DNA of 64,000 bases from VRUE01 sp963703175 (lineage in GTDB: Bacteria > Actinomycetota > Thermoleophilia > Solirubrobacterales > 70-9), in NCBI GenBank assembly GCA_963703175.1, contig OY969794.1:1240001-1304000 (forward strand), in the 5' to 3' direction. Below are positions 1 to 11,101 of this stretch, one piece after another (within the stretch, counting starts at the first letter, position 1; every line of letters begins with the position of its first letter). The notes beneath the pieces were generated by a model. The model saw only the letters and a list, made by a program, of their open reading frames with translations, ran no database searches and was not told the DNA's origin. The translations under genes and the position numbers were made by a program.

Positions 1-196
1 TCGTCGGCCGCGTCGCCTGGAAGTCGAAGTAGTCCTCAGGGTCGATCTCGGCAATCGGCTCGGCGTCGAAGGAATCGGCCACCGCTCCGAGGGCCGCCGA
101 GGCGGCGTTGGCGGCGTCGTTCCAACCGCGGAAGGCGCAGACGAGGACGGGGGAGCGCAGCTGTGGCACGTCGGCGTGCCAGTTGAGGGAATCCAC
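1..196 (-). CDS. PAC2 family protein (N-terminal part, runs off the window)
   Basis: Only the N-terminal 65 or so codons are present; the gene continues beyond base 1. The reading frame gives SPVLVCAFRGWNDAANAAS followed by AEIDPEDYFDFQATRPT. This is the characteristic opening of actinobacterial PAC2 (proteasome assembly chaperone-like) proteins. The likely start is the GTG at 196, although a GTG about ten codons later is possible. Family members are soluble proteins of about 280-300 residues with a poorly defined role. It is divergent from nothing close by; the next gene on the same strand lies about 30 bases upstream. Confidence 0.65.
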   Translation of the reverse strand, partial: MDSLNWHADVPQLRSPVLVCAFRGWNDAANAASAALGAVADSFDAEPIAEIDPEDYFDFQATRPT

Positions 197-227
197 ACTT
201 TGAGCGTAGCGCGCCGTCGCTGTACCG

Positions 228-605
228 CTAAGTCTCTGACGAGAGGGCCTTGCGAACGAGGCCGTAGGCAACGAAGAGGACTAGGGCCGCAAAAGAGAGT
301 TCAAGCGCCCGCTGCGGGACCTCATTGGAGACCACCACGCCGATCAGGACGCCAAGCGGGGAGAGCACGCCGATCACAACCGCATCGCGCAGGTTGAGGT
401 TGCCGTAGGAGTTCTGGCGAAAGGCGCCGACCAAAGCGACGATGACGATCATCAGCAACGAGGTCGACTCGCCCTCGACTTGAGAGAGCCCGATGAAGAT
501 CGTCAGTGCGGGCACAAACAAGACACCGCCGCCGACCCCGACCAGGCCACCGGCAAGGCCACCGGCTATGCAGATCAGGGCTGCAAAGACCACGTCAGTG
601 CTCAT
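228..605 (-). CDS. Half-size TauE/SafE family membrane protein (second half-gene)
   Basis: This is a 125-residue hydrophobic protein with about four membrane segments and the glycine motif GVGGG near residue 25. The motif is typical of one repeat of the sulfite/sulfonate or anion exporter family TauE/SafE (DUF81). Full-length members are about 250 residues with two such repeats. The ATG overlaps the stop of the upstream half-gene as ATGA, so the two are probably translationally coupled and form a heterodimeric permease. The N-terminal half reads as the conserved repeat and the C-terminus ends with a short basic tail. Substrate cannot be read from sequence. Confidence 0.8.
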   Translation of the reverse strand: MSTDVVFAALICIAGGLAGGLVGVGGGVLFVPALTIFIGLSQVEGESTSLLMIVIVALVGAFRQNSYGNLNLRDAVVIGVLSPLGVLIGVVVSNEVPQRALELSFAALVLFVAYGLVRKALSSET

Positions 606-967
606 CTGACGATCAGCTCGATCGCGACGCCGACGAGCAGGGCGGCGAAGAGGAGGGAGACGGCGCGTTGCGGGATCCGCTGCTGGATCGCGGTGCCCAT
701 GAGGACGCCGAGAACGGCCGGAATGCAGAGCAGCAGGCCGGTTCCCACATGGACGTTGCCGTAGAAGCCACCCTGGGCGATGGCGCCGAGGAGGCCGATC
801 AGGACAATGGCGCCGAGGCTCGTTCCGGTCGCCAACCGCTCCCCGTAGCCAAACCAGAAGATCAGCAAGGGCACGATCACGGTGCCGCCGCCGACGCCAA
901 AAATGCCGCTGAAAATGCCGGCCAGCGTGCCGACCACGGCAAGCTTCAGCATGCGCTCCGATGGCAT
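602..967 (-). CDS. Half-size TauE/SafE family membrane protein (first half-gene)
   Basis: This is a 121-residue membrane protein with the repeat motif GIFGVGGGTVIVPLL near residues 21-35 and about four hydrophobic helices. It corresponds to one repeat of a TauE/SafE permease. It is followed by a second half-gene with an ATGA overlap. The ATG at 967 would overlap the start of the divergent otsB by 7 bases. The internal ATG at 952, which has GGAG just upstream, is an equally good start. The two halves plausibly assemble as a pseudo-dimer in the cytoplasmic membrane; the transported anion is unknown. Confidence 0.78.
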   Translation of the reverse strand: MPSERMLKLAVVGTLAGIFSGIFGVGGGTVIVPLLIFWFGYGERLATGTSLGAIVLIGLLGAIAQGGFYGNVHVGTGLLLCIPAVLGVLMGTAIQQRIPQRAVSLLFAALLVGVAIELIVR

Positions 968-1806
968 CGCGCGATACTAGTCGCGTGTCTCCCGAATCTG
1001 GCAGCGGGGAGCGCGAGGCGGGGCTGGGGGCCCTTGCGGGGCTCCGAGAAGACCCGGCGCGCGCTGCGATCCTCACCGACATCGATGGAACCCTGGCGCC
1101 GATCGTGCCGCGGCCCGAGGAAGCCGCGGTGCCGGCGCAAGCGAGCGAGCTGCTTGTCCACTTGAGCGAGCGCTATGGACTCGTCGGCTGCATCTCCGGC
1201 CGGCGGGCCGAGGAGGCGCGGCGCCTGGTCGGGGTTGAGGGCATCGCCTACGCCGGCAATCATGGCCTCGAGCTGCTCTTGCCCGGCGACGACGCGCCCC
1301 GCTTCGATCCCTCGCTGCAGGGCCGCGAGCAGGACGCGGCCAACTTCGTTGCTTCGCTCGGCGCCGAGACGCTGGTTGATGCCGAGTTGCGACTGGAGGA
1401 CAAGGGGCCGATCCAGGCGCTGCACTGGCGCGGCGCCGCGGACGACCGCGGCGCCGAGGCGCGGGCGCATGAGATCGGCACGGCAGCCGGGCAAGCGGGA
1501 CTGGAGCTGCGCTGGGGGCGCAAAGTGCTGGAGCTGCGTCCGCCCGGAGGCGGTGGCAAGGACGCAGCGGTGGCGGCCCTCTTGGCCACAGACAGGGTCA
1601 AGGCGGCGGCCTACGCTGGCGATGACCGCACCGACCTCGATGCCTTCCGGCGACTGCGCGAACTCGAAGGGAGCGGCGAGCTAGAGACCGCCATCTGCGT
1701 TGGCATCATCTCGGCGGAGGGCCCGCCCGAGATCGCCGAGGAGGCGGACCTAACTGTGAATGGACCGCCGGGCTGGCTGGCGCTGCTCGAGGCGCTGGCA
1801 GAGTAG
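961..1806 (+). CDS. otsB: Trehalose-6-phosphate phosphatase
   Basis: This 281-residue HAD-superfamily enzyme removes phosphate from trehalose 6-phosphate, the last step of OtsA/OtsB trehalose synthesis. Visible motifs are the HAD motif I variant DIDGTLAPI near residue 40 (DxDGT), CISGRR near 78, AGNHGLE near 99, and the C-terminal GDDRTDLDAF near 220 (motif III/IV acidic pair). Length fits OtsB. No otsA is adjacent, so its partner lies elsewhere. Divergent from the TauE half-genes with essentially no spacer, so one of the two starts is probably further inside than listed. A small membrane protein follows 11 bases downstream. Confidence 0.88.
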   Translation: MASRDTSRVSPESGSGEREAGLGALAGLREDPARAAILTDIDGTLAPIVPRPEEAAVPAQASELLVHLSERYGLVGCISGRRAEEARRLVGVEGIAYAGNHGLELLLPGDDAPRFDPSLQGREQDAANFVASLGAETLVDAELRLEDKGPIQALHWRGAADDRGAEARAHEIGTAAGQAGLELRWGRKVLELRPPGGGGKDAAVAALLATDRVKAAAYAGDDRTDLDAFRRLRELEGSGELETAICVGIISAEGPPEIAEEADLTVNGPPGWLALLEALAE

Positions 1807-1816
1807 AACCCTGACG

Positions 1817-2332
1817 ATGCCCTACACCGACCTACTGCGGATTACCGTCTTCCTCACTGGCGCCGAGGCGACCGCGCTGGGAGCAATTACGGCGATCGCC
1901 GCCGGCCGCGACAGCGACACCACCACCGTCCTCGTCGCCGCCGCTTGGTGGCTGATCGCGCTCGTCCTCGGCATGTACCTGGGACGACCGTCGCGCGCCG
2001 CCGACGGCGTCCGCGAGGCCCTCGCCGGAGCCCGCACGGCCACCTCGCTGCCCGAGGAGTCGCCGGCCAGGATCGCCGCGATTCGCCTCTGGCCGATCGG
2101 CCTCACCGCGATTGCCGCCGGCATCCTCGGCGTCATCTACCCGGGCGTGGCAGCGATCGGCGCCGGTTACGCCCTCCTGGTCGCCCTGATGATGCGCACC
2201 CGCGAGGCCGCGGTACTCGGCATCGAGCAACGCGACGGAGTCAAGTTCTACGTAGTCCCGAACTCGGCTCTGCGCCCTATAGAGCTCGTGCGAACGCCGG
2301 GACTGCGAAGCGACCGGTTGCGCGCGCACTGA
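1817..2332 (+). CDS. Small integral membrane protein of unknown function
   Basis: 171 residues starting at MPYTDLLRITVF. I see about four hydrophobic segments (near residues 5-25, 38-55, 93-112 and 115-130) and a soluble C-terminal tail that contains FYVVPNSALRPIELVRTPG. It follows otsB by 11 bases and is probably co-transcribed. I do not recognise the family. The C-terminal segment resembles small membrane proteins common in actinobacteria, but no function can be assigned. Confidence 0.65.
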   Translation: MPYTDLLRITVFLTGAEATALGAITAIAAGRDSDTTTVLVAAAWWLIALVLGMYLGRPSRAADGVREALAGARTATSLPEESPARIAAIRLWPIGLTAIAAGILGVIYPGVAAIGAGYALLVALMMRTREAAVLGIEQRDGVKFYVVPNSALRPIELVRTPGLRSDRLRAH

Positions 2333-2335
2333 AAA

Positions 2336-2366
2336 GCAAACAACCCGCCGAAAGCGGGTCGTTTGC
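2336..2366 (-). terminator. Intrinsic terminator for a minus-strand transcript
   Basis: Two 13-base arms (GCAAAC-A-ACCCGC and GCGGGT-C-GTTTGC) with one central mismatch surround a five-base loop. Read on the minus strand the hairpin is followed by TTTTC, as in a Rho-independent terminator. On the plus strand it is followed by AAATC. It therefore ends a minus-strand RNA coming from 2590-2370, where no protein gene is visible. It may also serve the plus-strand gene that stops at 2332. Confidence 0.7.
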
Positions 2367-2453
2367 AAATCTTGGGGAACCCGGTGAATCCGTGCCCCGA
2401 TATCGCGCTGCAAATGATAGCGGAGTAGCCCAGGTCTCGCAGACATCATGTTA

Positions 2454-2522
2454 CGCCCCCGGAGGGAGTCGAACCCTCGTCCCCCAATTGCGATATCGGG
2501 GATCGGATCCGCCGACGGGGGC
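2454..2522 (-). ncRNA. tRNA-like element with intact acceptor stem and T arm but abnormal body
   Basis: On the minus strand, GCCCCCG (2522-2516) pairs perfectly with CGGGGGC (2461-2455), leaving a G discriminator. Just inside is a perfect T arm, GAGGG-TTCGACT-CCCTC. The 37 bases between them do not form a normal D arm and anticodon arm, and the total of 69 bases is too short for a standard tRNA. The GGACG before the T arm resembles the 3' domain of tmRNA, but the 5' tmRNA signature is missing. The body carries GCGATATCGGGG (2490-2501), exactly complementary to 2395-2406. It could be a decayed tRNA or a tRNA-mimicking small RNA ending at the terminator at 2336-2366. Confidence 0.4.
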
Positions 2523-2547
2523 GACCGCCGCTCTCGCGGCATCTGAA

Positions 2548-2588
2548 GTCTATCGTCTGCGCAGACGAATGTCTAACAGACGATAGAC
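2548..2588 (-). terminator. Hairpin directly after polX
   Basis: The perfect 12-base arms GTCTATCGTCTG (2548-2559) and CAGACGATAGAC (2577-2588) enclose a 17-base loop, four bases past the polX stop. It is positioned as a transcription terminator or 3' stabilising hairpin; no clear U-tract follows. Confidence 0.5.
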
Positions 2589-2591
2589 CTC

Positions 2592-4313
2592 TCAACGGAG
2601 CAGGGTCTTGAACTCGCCCCAGCCACGGGTGTTGGCGATGTCGGCGGCGGTCAGCCATGCGCGCCGGGCGGTGGCCACCGCGTAGTCCATGTTGCTCAGC
2701 GTGTCCACCCCGTGGGCGTCGGTATTGAGGACGATCGTCGCACCCGCTTCCTTGGCCAGGCGGGCGTGGTGCTCGGAGAGGTCGCGGCGGTTGGGGTTGC
2801 CGTTGATCTCCAGCATCGTGCCGGCACGGGCCGCCGCCGCGACGACCGCCTCGACGTCGATGCCATAGGGCTCACGGCGGCCGATCAGACGACCGGTGAG
2901 GTGGCCGATGCAGTCGACGTTCGGACTCTCGATCGCAGTCAGGACACGCTCGGTCATCGCTGCTTCGGAGATCGAGAAAGAAGTGTGGACGCTGGCGACG
3001 ACCCAGTCGAGCGCGTCGAGTAGGTCGTCGGGGTAGTCGAGTGAGCCGTCGAGGCCGATGTTGACCTCCGAACCGGCGAGCAGGCGGAAGCCGCGTTTGC
3101 CCTTGTTCCAAGTCGCAACCTCCTCGACCCGCTGCCAGAGGCGCTCGGCAGTGACGTGGTCGCCAAAGCCATGACTGGCCGAGTGGTCGGTGATCGCCAT
3201 GTAGGCGTAGCCGCGCTCGCGGCCCGCAGCCGCCATCTCCTCCAACGTGTTGCGCCCGTCGGAGAGGGTGGTGTGCGAGTGCAGGTCACCGCGGATGTCC
3301 GCGATCGAGACCAGGCCCGGCAGCTTGCCTTCACGCGCCGCCTTCAGCTCGCCCCGACCCTCGCGTAGCTCCGGCTCGATGTAGGCGTAGCCCAAGCGCT
3401 CGTAGACCGCCTCCTCGCTCTCGCAGAGAGTCGTCTCACCGCTCTCGGTCTCGGTGATCCCGTGCTCGGATACGGAGAGGCCGCGGGCCACCGCCGCTTC
3501 GCGCAACTGCACGTTGTGCGCGGCCGAGCCGGTGAAGTGCTGGAGCAGGTTGCCGAACGCCTGTGGCGCGACGATCCGCAGGTCAACTGAGATCCCGTTG
3601 TGGGTCTGCGCTCGGACGCCGTTGGAGCCGGGGTTGCCGGCGGCGGCGATCAGCTCGTGGCCGACCAGATGCTCAGCAAGCGCAGTGGGCTCATCGGCGG
3701 TGGCGATCAGGTCAATGTCCTTGCAGGTCTCGGCCCAGCGCCGCGCCGAGCCAGCAACCTCGACCCGGTTGGCCGCCGGGTGCTGGCGCAGCGCCGCGGC
3801 CAGCTCCTCGGCTATCGGCCGCACCGCCGATAGCAATACCCGTCCGGGGCCCTCACCGGGTTCACCCAGCCGCTCCAGCGCCGCCAGCACGTTCTCCTCG
3901 GCTTTTGGCCCGAGGCCTTTCACCTCACGGACCTTTTCCCCCTCCGCCGCGGCCTTAAGATCGTCGAGCGAGGTGACGTCGAGCTCCTCGAAGAGCAGCC
4001 GCGCAGTTTTCGCCCCGACACCCGGCACGCGCGTCACCTCAATCAGACTCGGCGGGAACTTCGCCTTCAACTTCACCGCAGCGGGGATCTCGCCGGTCTC
4101 CAGCAGCGCGTCGATCTTTTCCGCCAAGGTCTTGCCGACCCCAGGTAGCTCGGTGGCGCGTCCGGCCGCCGCGAGCTCGGCGACCGAAACCGGGCTTTCG
4201 CGGATCGCCTTGGCGGCGCTCGAGTAGGCGAGCACCCGGTATTTCACCGCCCCGTCCAGCTCGTAAAGCACTCCCAGCTCTTCAAGGGCGGCGGCAATCT
4301 CGGCATTCGTCAT
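2592..4313 (-). CDS. polX: DNA polymerase/3'-5' exonuclease PolX
   Basis: A 573-residue family X DNA polymerase for gap-filling in DNA repair. N-terminal helix-hairpin-helix region (residues 1-150, including ELPGVGKTLAEKIDALL and VPGVGAKTARLLFEEL), a Pol-beta-type nucleotidyltransferase core (about 160-310, with VEVAGSARRWAETCKDIDLIA carrying the metal-binding DxD), and a C-terminal PHP phosphoesterase domain (about 335-573, DLHSHTTLSDG and ITDHSASHG) that supplies exonuclease activity. Length matches bacterial PolX (about 570). Start chosen at ATG 4313, MTNAEIAAALEELG, the usual family N-terminus. It is divergent from thioredoxin. Confidence 0.93.
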   Translation of the reverse strand: MTNAEIAAALEELGVLYELDGAVKYRVLAYSSAAKAIRESPVSVAELAAAGRATELPGVGKTLAEKIDALLETGEIPAAVKLKAKFPPSLIEVTRVPGVGAKTARLLFEELDVTSLDDLKAAAEGEKVREVKGLGPKAEENVLAALERLGEPGEGPGRVLLSAVRPIAEELAAALRQHPAANRVEVAGSARRWAETCKDIDLIATADEPTALAEHLVGHELIAAAGNPGSNGVRAQTHNGISVDLRIVAPQAFGNLLQHFTGSAAHNVQLREAAVARGLSVSEHGITETESGETTLCESEEAVYERLGYAYIEPELREGRGELKAAREGKLPGLVSIADIRGDLHSHTTLSDGRNTLEEMAAAGRERGYAYMAITDHSASHGFGDHVTAERLWQRVEEVATWNKGKRGFRLLAGSEVNIGLDGSLDYPDDLLDALDWVVASVHTSFSISEAAMTERVLTAIESPNVDCIGHLTGRLIGRREPYGIDVEAVVAAAARAGTMLEINGNPNRRDLSEHHARLAKEAGATIVLNTDAHGVDTLSNMDYAVATARRAWLTAADIANTRGWGEFKTLLR

Positions 4314-4347
4314 ACTCGGCAAACATAAGGACATCCATCACGGATGG

Positions 4348-4377
4348 TTGGCGGGGGCTGCATGCCCTCGCTATACT
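4348..4377 (+). promoter_or_regulatory. Putative sigma-70-type promoter of the thioredoxin gene
   Basis: TTGGCG at 4348-4353 and TATACT at 4372-4377 are separated by 18 bases, about 50 bases before the thioredoxin start, in the gap between the divergent polX and trx genes. A GGGAG ribosome binding site at 4411-4415 precedes the GTG start. Confidence 0.5.
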
Positions 4378-4426
4378 TTCTGAAGTATTGAGCGCTGAAC
4401 CTCGACTCACGGGAGACCGATAACCA

Positions 4427-4753
4427 GTGACTGGCAAGCTCACCGACGTGACCGATGGCAACTTCAAAGCCGACGTCCTCGAGGCCGATGGCCCCGTGCT
4501 CGTCGACTTCTGGGCCCCCTGGTGCGGCCCCTGCCGTGTCGTCCATCCGGTCCTCGAGGAGATCGACGCCGAGCGCGACGACTTGAAGATCGTCAGCCTC
4601 AATGTCGACGAGAATCAGCAAACGGCCGCTGAGTACGAAGTCCTCTCGATTCCCACCCTGCTCCTCTTCAAGGACGGGGCGATCGCGAAGAAAGTCGTCG
4701 GGGCGATGCCGAAGCGGCGCCTTGAGGCCGAGCTCGAGCCGGCACTCGCCTAG
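4427..4753 (+). CDS. trxA: Thioredoxin
   Basis: A 108-residue cytoplasmic thiol-disulfide oxidoreductase. The active site WAPWCGPCR lies at residues 29-37, the cis-proline region is SIPTLLLFKDG near 75-85, and length matches the family. It starts on GTG at 4427 with GGGAG upstream and a recognisable promoter. A small tautomerase-like gene follows 18 bases later and is probably co-transcribed. No thioredoxin reductase is seen in this window. Confidence 0.92.
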   Translation: MTGKLTDVTDGNFKADVLEADGPVLVDFWAPWCGPCRVVHPVLEEIDAERDDLKIVSLNVDENQQTAAEYEVLSIPTLLLFKDGAIAKKVVGAMPKRRLEAELEPALA

Positions 4754-4771
4754 CCGCTTGAGGCTGTAGCG

Positions 4772-4948
4772 ATGCCGTTCGTCCAGGTCCACTGGTTCGA
4801 GGGACGGACCGACGAGCAGAAGGCGGAGATCGCCAAGCGGATCGAGACGGCGCTGGTCGAGGTGGCCGGCGCCGCTCCCGAGCACTGTTGGGTGAAGTTC
4901 TCCGACTCGGCGAAAACCGACTTCATCATCGGCGAGCCCGAGGAGTAG
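4772..4948 (+). CDS. 4-oxalocrotonate tautomerase-like protein
   Basis: A 58-residue protein, MPFVQVHWFEGRTDEQKAEI at the N-terminus, with the catalytic Pro immediately after the initiator Met, as in the 4-OT/tautomerase superfamily. The middle reads AKRIETALVEVAGA, matching the family's single helix. These tiny enzymes work as hexamers on keto-enol substrates; the natural substrate here is unknown. It follows thioredoxin by 18 bases and ends 12 bases before the convergent acyltransferase. Confidence 0.75.
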   Translation: MPFVQVHWFEGRTDEQKAEIAKRIETALVEVAGAAPEHCWVKFSDSAKTDFIIGEPEE

Positions 4949-4960
4949 GCCCAGCTCGGG

Positions 4961-6940
4961 CTAGGCCGGGCCGCCTAAGCCGGCTTTCCTCAGGTCTCGC
5001 TCGATGCTGGGAGCGAGGGTGCGGGCGTAGGTCGCGGTCAGGTGGCTTTTGTCGCGGTAGACGAGGGCATTGCCGATCACCGCGCGGCAGAGGTTCTTGG
5101 GGCAGATCTCGGGGGTGATGTCGATCAGGTGGGTGTCGGGGGCTGCCTTGGCGGCGCGGGCGTCGAATTCCGTCACCTTGTCACGGACCCGCGGGAAGGC
5201 GCAGGATTCGAGGTGCTGGAGCCGTTCGGAGACGCAGCTCGGGACATTGCTGGTCGAGACCGGGGTATCTCGGATCACCACCGTTCGCAGGCCGGCCCGG
5301 TGGATCCGAGTCAGGGTCGCGATATACCCCGCTTCCATCTCCGCAGCACCCGCGGGGCCGCTAAGTTCTTCGCCGTCCTTGCCGTAAGGGGTGTAGACGG
5401 TGTCGCCGCTGATAACCACGACGGTGGAGCCGGCGCCCATTTCGATCCGCTGCAGCTCCTTTTCTCGCCAGGCATCGCATTGCGAGTACTCGCGCCGGGC
5501 GACCATGCTGCGGATCCGCACTTCCCCCGGGGTGCATTCGGCCTTGGTCAGGACGATCAGGCGCCAGTCATGCGTTTCCGCCAGCTCTTCGAGGGCGGGG
5601 GCGTACTGCAGCGCGTGTGAGTCACCGAAGAGGATGAGCGTGTGGTTGCCATTTGGATCGCCGTAGAGGCAACGATTCGAGTTGGTGCCGCCGATCCCGA
5701 CGAGACAGCCGTCGTAGTACATGCGGGAGCGATCGGCTTCCGCTCGCAGGGGATTCGGCCGTACAGCGTCGGCGTGCTGCTGGGGGCGGGGTTGGTCGCT
5801 GAGCGCGGCGGCACCCCTGACGCTGGAGAGGGGCGCCGTGTGCAGAGTCGGCTGTAGGTCGGTTAGCAAGACACCGGCCGAGACCCCGATTGCCATGCAG
5901 CCGAGGCCAATGGCAAGAGCGCGATTGGGTCGCAGGGCGAGCACCTTGGAGAGGCGGACCGGATCCTCGATCCAGCGATGGGTCGCGGCGGTCGGGATCC
6001 AGGAGGCGGCGATGACAGCGAGGCCCGCTGCGACGGACAGCGGGCCCCAGATAACTGCGGCAAAGATCAGCGCCGGCCAGTGCCAGAGGTACCAGGAATA
6101 GGAGATGCGGCCGACGTAACGAACTGGCGGCAGCGAGAGCAGGGCGGCCGGGGCGCCCTTCGCCTCTGCGTAGACCGACGAGCCGGCAAGGATTACGCAG
6201 GCGGTCCCGACAGTCGGCAGCAGGGCGGCGACACCTGGAAACGGCGTGCTCGCTTCAAAGGCGAAGGCCGAGTAGACGATCGCCGCGAGGCCACCCCAGC
6301 CGATCGTCGCCGCCAGGGCCCGCGGCAGGCGTACCGCGCCGATCAGCGCCAGGACCGCGCCCAGAGCCAGCTCCCAGGCCCGGCCGAAGGTCGAGAAGTA
6401 GGCAGCCGCGGGCTGTTGGTCGGTTAGGTGGATGCCAAGCGCAAGCGAGCCCAGCCCGACAATCGCCAGCGTCCCCCAGATCGCCGGACGAACGGCGCCG
6501 CCGCGGCGGCGCCAGAGCCAAGTGACCGCCAGCAGCAGGGTCGGCCAGACGAGGTAGAACTGCTCCTCGATCGCCAGCGACCATAAATGCAGCACTGGGC
6601 TCGGTTCGAGGTCTTGAGCGAAGTAGTCGACTGACTGGCTGGCGAAGTGCCAGTTAGCGGTGTAGATGGCCGAGCTGATGATGTCGCCCGAGACTTCAAC
6701 CGCGCGCACAGGCGACAAAAGCAGGAGCGAGAGGGCACCGACGGAGGCGAGAAGCACCGCCGAGAGTGGCAGCAATCGCCTGGCCCTGCGGGCGTAGAAA
6801 CGGCGCAGCGAAATACCGCCGGTCCGCTCGAGCTCGCCAAGCAGAAGCCGGGTAATGAGGAATCCCGAGACGACGAAAAAGACGTCGACGCCGACGTAGC
6901 CACCGGCTAGAAAAGGCAGGCCGGCGTGGCAGAGGAGCAC
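4961..6940 (-). CDS. OafA/YrhL-type membrane acyltransferase with SGNH domain
   Basis: An integral membrane acyltransferase (acyltransferase 3 fold, about ten helices, residues 1-360) fused to a C-terminal extracytoplasmic SGNH-like esterase domain (about 400-659, with ILFGDSHALQYAPALE as block I). Such proteins O-acetylate cell-wall or surface glycans. The listed start is the first conventional codon (GTG 6940). However, the conserved family N-terminus FRADIEGLRAVAIAG is encoded in the same frame just upstream (6985-6941). There is no ATG, GTG or TTG between it and the in-frame stop at 7028-7030; an ATC at 7018 is the only plausible initiator. It lies directly downstream of ileS on the same strand. 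Confidence 0.88.
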   Translation of the reverse strand: MLLCHAGLPFLAGGYVGVDVFFVVSGFLITRLLLGELERTGGISLRRFYARRARRLLPLSAVLLASVGALSLLLLSPVRAVEVSGDIISSAIYTANWHFASQSVDYFAQDLEPSPVLHLWSLAIEEQFYLVWPTLLLAVTWLWRRRGGAVRPAIWGTLAIVGLGSLALGIHLTDQQPAAAYFSTFGRAWELALGAVLALIGAVRLPRALAATIGWGGLAAIVYSAFAFEASTPFPGVAALLPTVGTACVILAGSSVYAEAKGAPAALLSLPPVRYVGRISYSWYLWHWPALIFAAVIWGPLSVAAGLAVIAASWIPTAATHRWIEDPVRLSKVLALRPNRALAIGLGCMAIGVSAGVLLTDLQPTLHTAPLSSVRGAAALSDQPRPQQHADAVRPNPLRAEADRSRMYYDGCLVGIGGTNSNRCLYGDPNGNHTLILFGDSHALQYAPALEELAETHDWRLIVLTKAECTPGEVRIRSMVARREYSQCDAWREKELQRIEMGAGSTVVVISGDTVYTPYGKDGEELSGPAGAAEMEAGYIATLTRIHRAGLRTVVIRDTPVSTSNVPSCVSERLQHLESCAFPRVRDKVTEFDARAAKAAPDTHLIDITPEICPKNLCRAVIGNALVYRDKSHLTATYARTLAPSIERDLRKAGLGGPA

Positions 6941-7022
6941 CCCTGCGATCGCGACGGCCCGAAGGCCCTCGATGTCCGCTCGAAAGCCGTTTCTGGTCGA
7001 ATCTTGTTCAGAGGGGATGCGT

Positions 7023-10175
<3,153 letters not shown>

Positions 10176-10240
10176 GGGCAGGGGATTCTAGGAGGGGTCG
10201 ATTCGGCGGCACCTCCTGGGAGTGAGTAGCCTCCGCGCCC

Positions 10241-11101
10241 GTGTCCCCTATCTATGACCTGAATGGAAAAGTTGCGCTAGTTACCGGCGCCGCCCGCGGG
10301 ATCGGCTTCGAGACCGCCCGCCAGCTGCACATGCGCGGCGCCTCGGTTGCGGTCGTCGACCTCGACCCCGAGCAGGCGCGCGAGGCGGCCGAGCGGATCG
10401 GCGAGCGGGCGATCGGAATCGGCGCCGACGTCGCCGACCAGGGAGCGATCATGCAGGCGGTCGCCGAAACCGTTGAGCGCTTCGGCGGCCTCGACATCGC
10501 GGTCGCCAACGCCGGGATCGCACCGCCGACGGTGACGACGATCCGCATGGTCCCACCCGAGGAGTGGGAGCGGGTCGTCGAGATCAACCTGCTGGGCGCG
10601 TGGCGCACGGCTCGGGCGGGACTGCCGCAGATCTCCAAGCGAGACGGCCAGATCGTCTTCATCGGCTCGATCTACTCGTTCGCCAACGGGCTCCTCGCCA
10701 GCCCCTACGCGGTAACCAAGGCGGCTGTCGAGTCGCTCGGGCGCTCACTGCGGACCGAGCTGGCGCCGTTCGGAGCAAGCGCCACCGTCGCCTATTTCGG
10801 TTGGGTCGAGACGGATCTGGTTAAAGGCTCGCTCGACCAACAGGAGGGAGGCAAGAAACTGCAGGACACGCTGCCGAGCTTCCTGCTCAAACGGATCACG
10901 CCAGACGTCGCCGCCGCCGCCCTGGTGCGCGGTCTGGAACAGCGGGCGCCGAGGGTCTTCGCCCCGAGCTGGTGGCGTTACGCCGCGATGCTGCGGGGCC
11001 TGCTCGGCCCGCTCATGGATTGGCGCGCCGAGCGTGACGCCAACGTGGCTGGCGCAATACGCGAGGCCGAGGCGGCAGCCCAGCGATCAGCCTCGAGTTA
11101 G
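10241..11101 (+). CDS. Short-chain dehydrogenase/reductase
   Basis: A 286-residue classical SDR. The NAD(P)-binding motif TGAARGIG lies at residues 15-22, the NAG motif is VANAGIAPP near 88, and the catalytic SPYAVTKAA (Tyr-x3-Lys) lies near 152 with Ser in IGSIYS upstream. Asp in VVDLDPEQ after the second strand suggests NAD(H) preference. Starts on GTG 10241. Substrate cannot be deduced. The 3' end overlaps the convergent FAD oxidase by 15 bases. Confidence 0.87.
   Translation: MSPIYDLNGKVALVTGAARGIGFETARQLHMRGASVAVVDLDPEQAREAAERIGERAIGIGADVADQGAIMQAVAETVERFGGLDIAVANAGIAPPTVTTIRMVPPEEWERVVEINLLGAWRTARAGLPQISKRDGQIVFIGSIYSFANGLLASPYAVTKAAVESLGRSLRTELAPFGASATVAYFGWVETDLVKGSLDQQEGGKKLQDTLPSFLLKRITPDVAAAALVRGLEQRAPRVFAPSWWRYAAMLRGLLGPLMDWRAERDANVAGAIREAEAAAQRSASS

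Noticed and set aside
2374..2420. Possible cobalamin riboswitch on the plus strand (GGGGAACCCGGTGAATCCGTG)
   Set aside because: It resembles the first conserved box only; the GC-AC-GGT core and closing box are absent and no plus-strand gene follows for 2 kb.
2454..2522. tmRNA (ssrA)
   Set aside because: The T arm and GGACG fit, but the 5' domain with the tmRNA GGTTTCGAC signature and a tag frame are missing in both standard and permuted order.
10176..10240. T-box leader for ileS
   Set aside because: Only 65 bases lie between the divergent starts, too short for a T-box, and no T-box consensus is visible.
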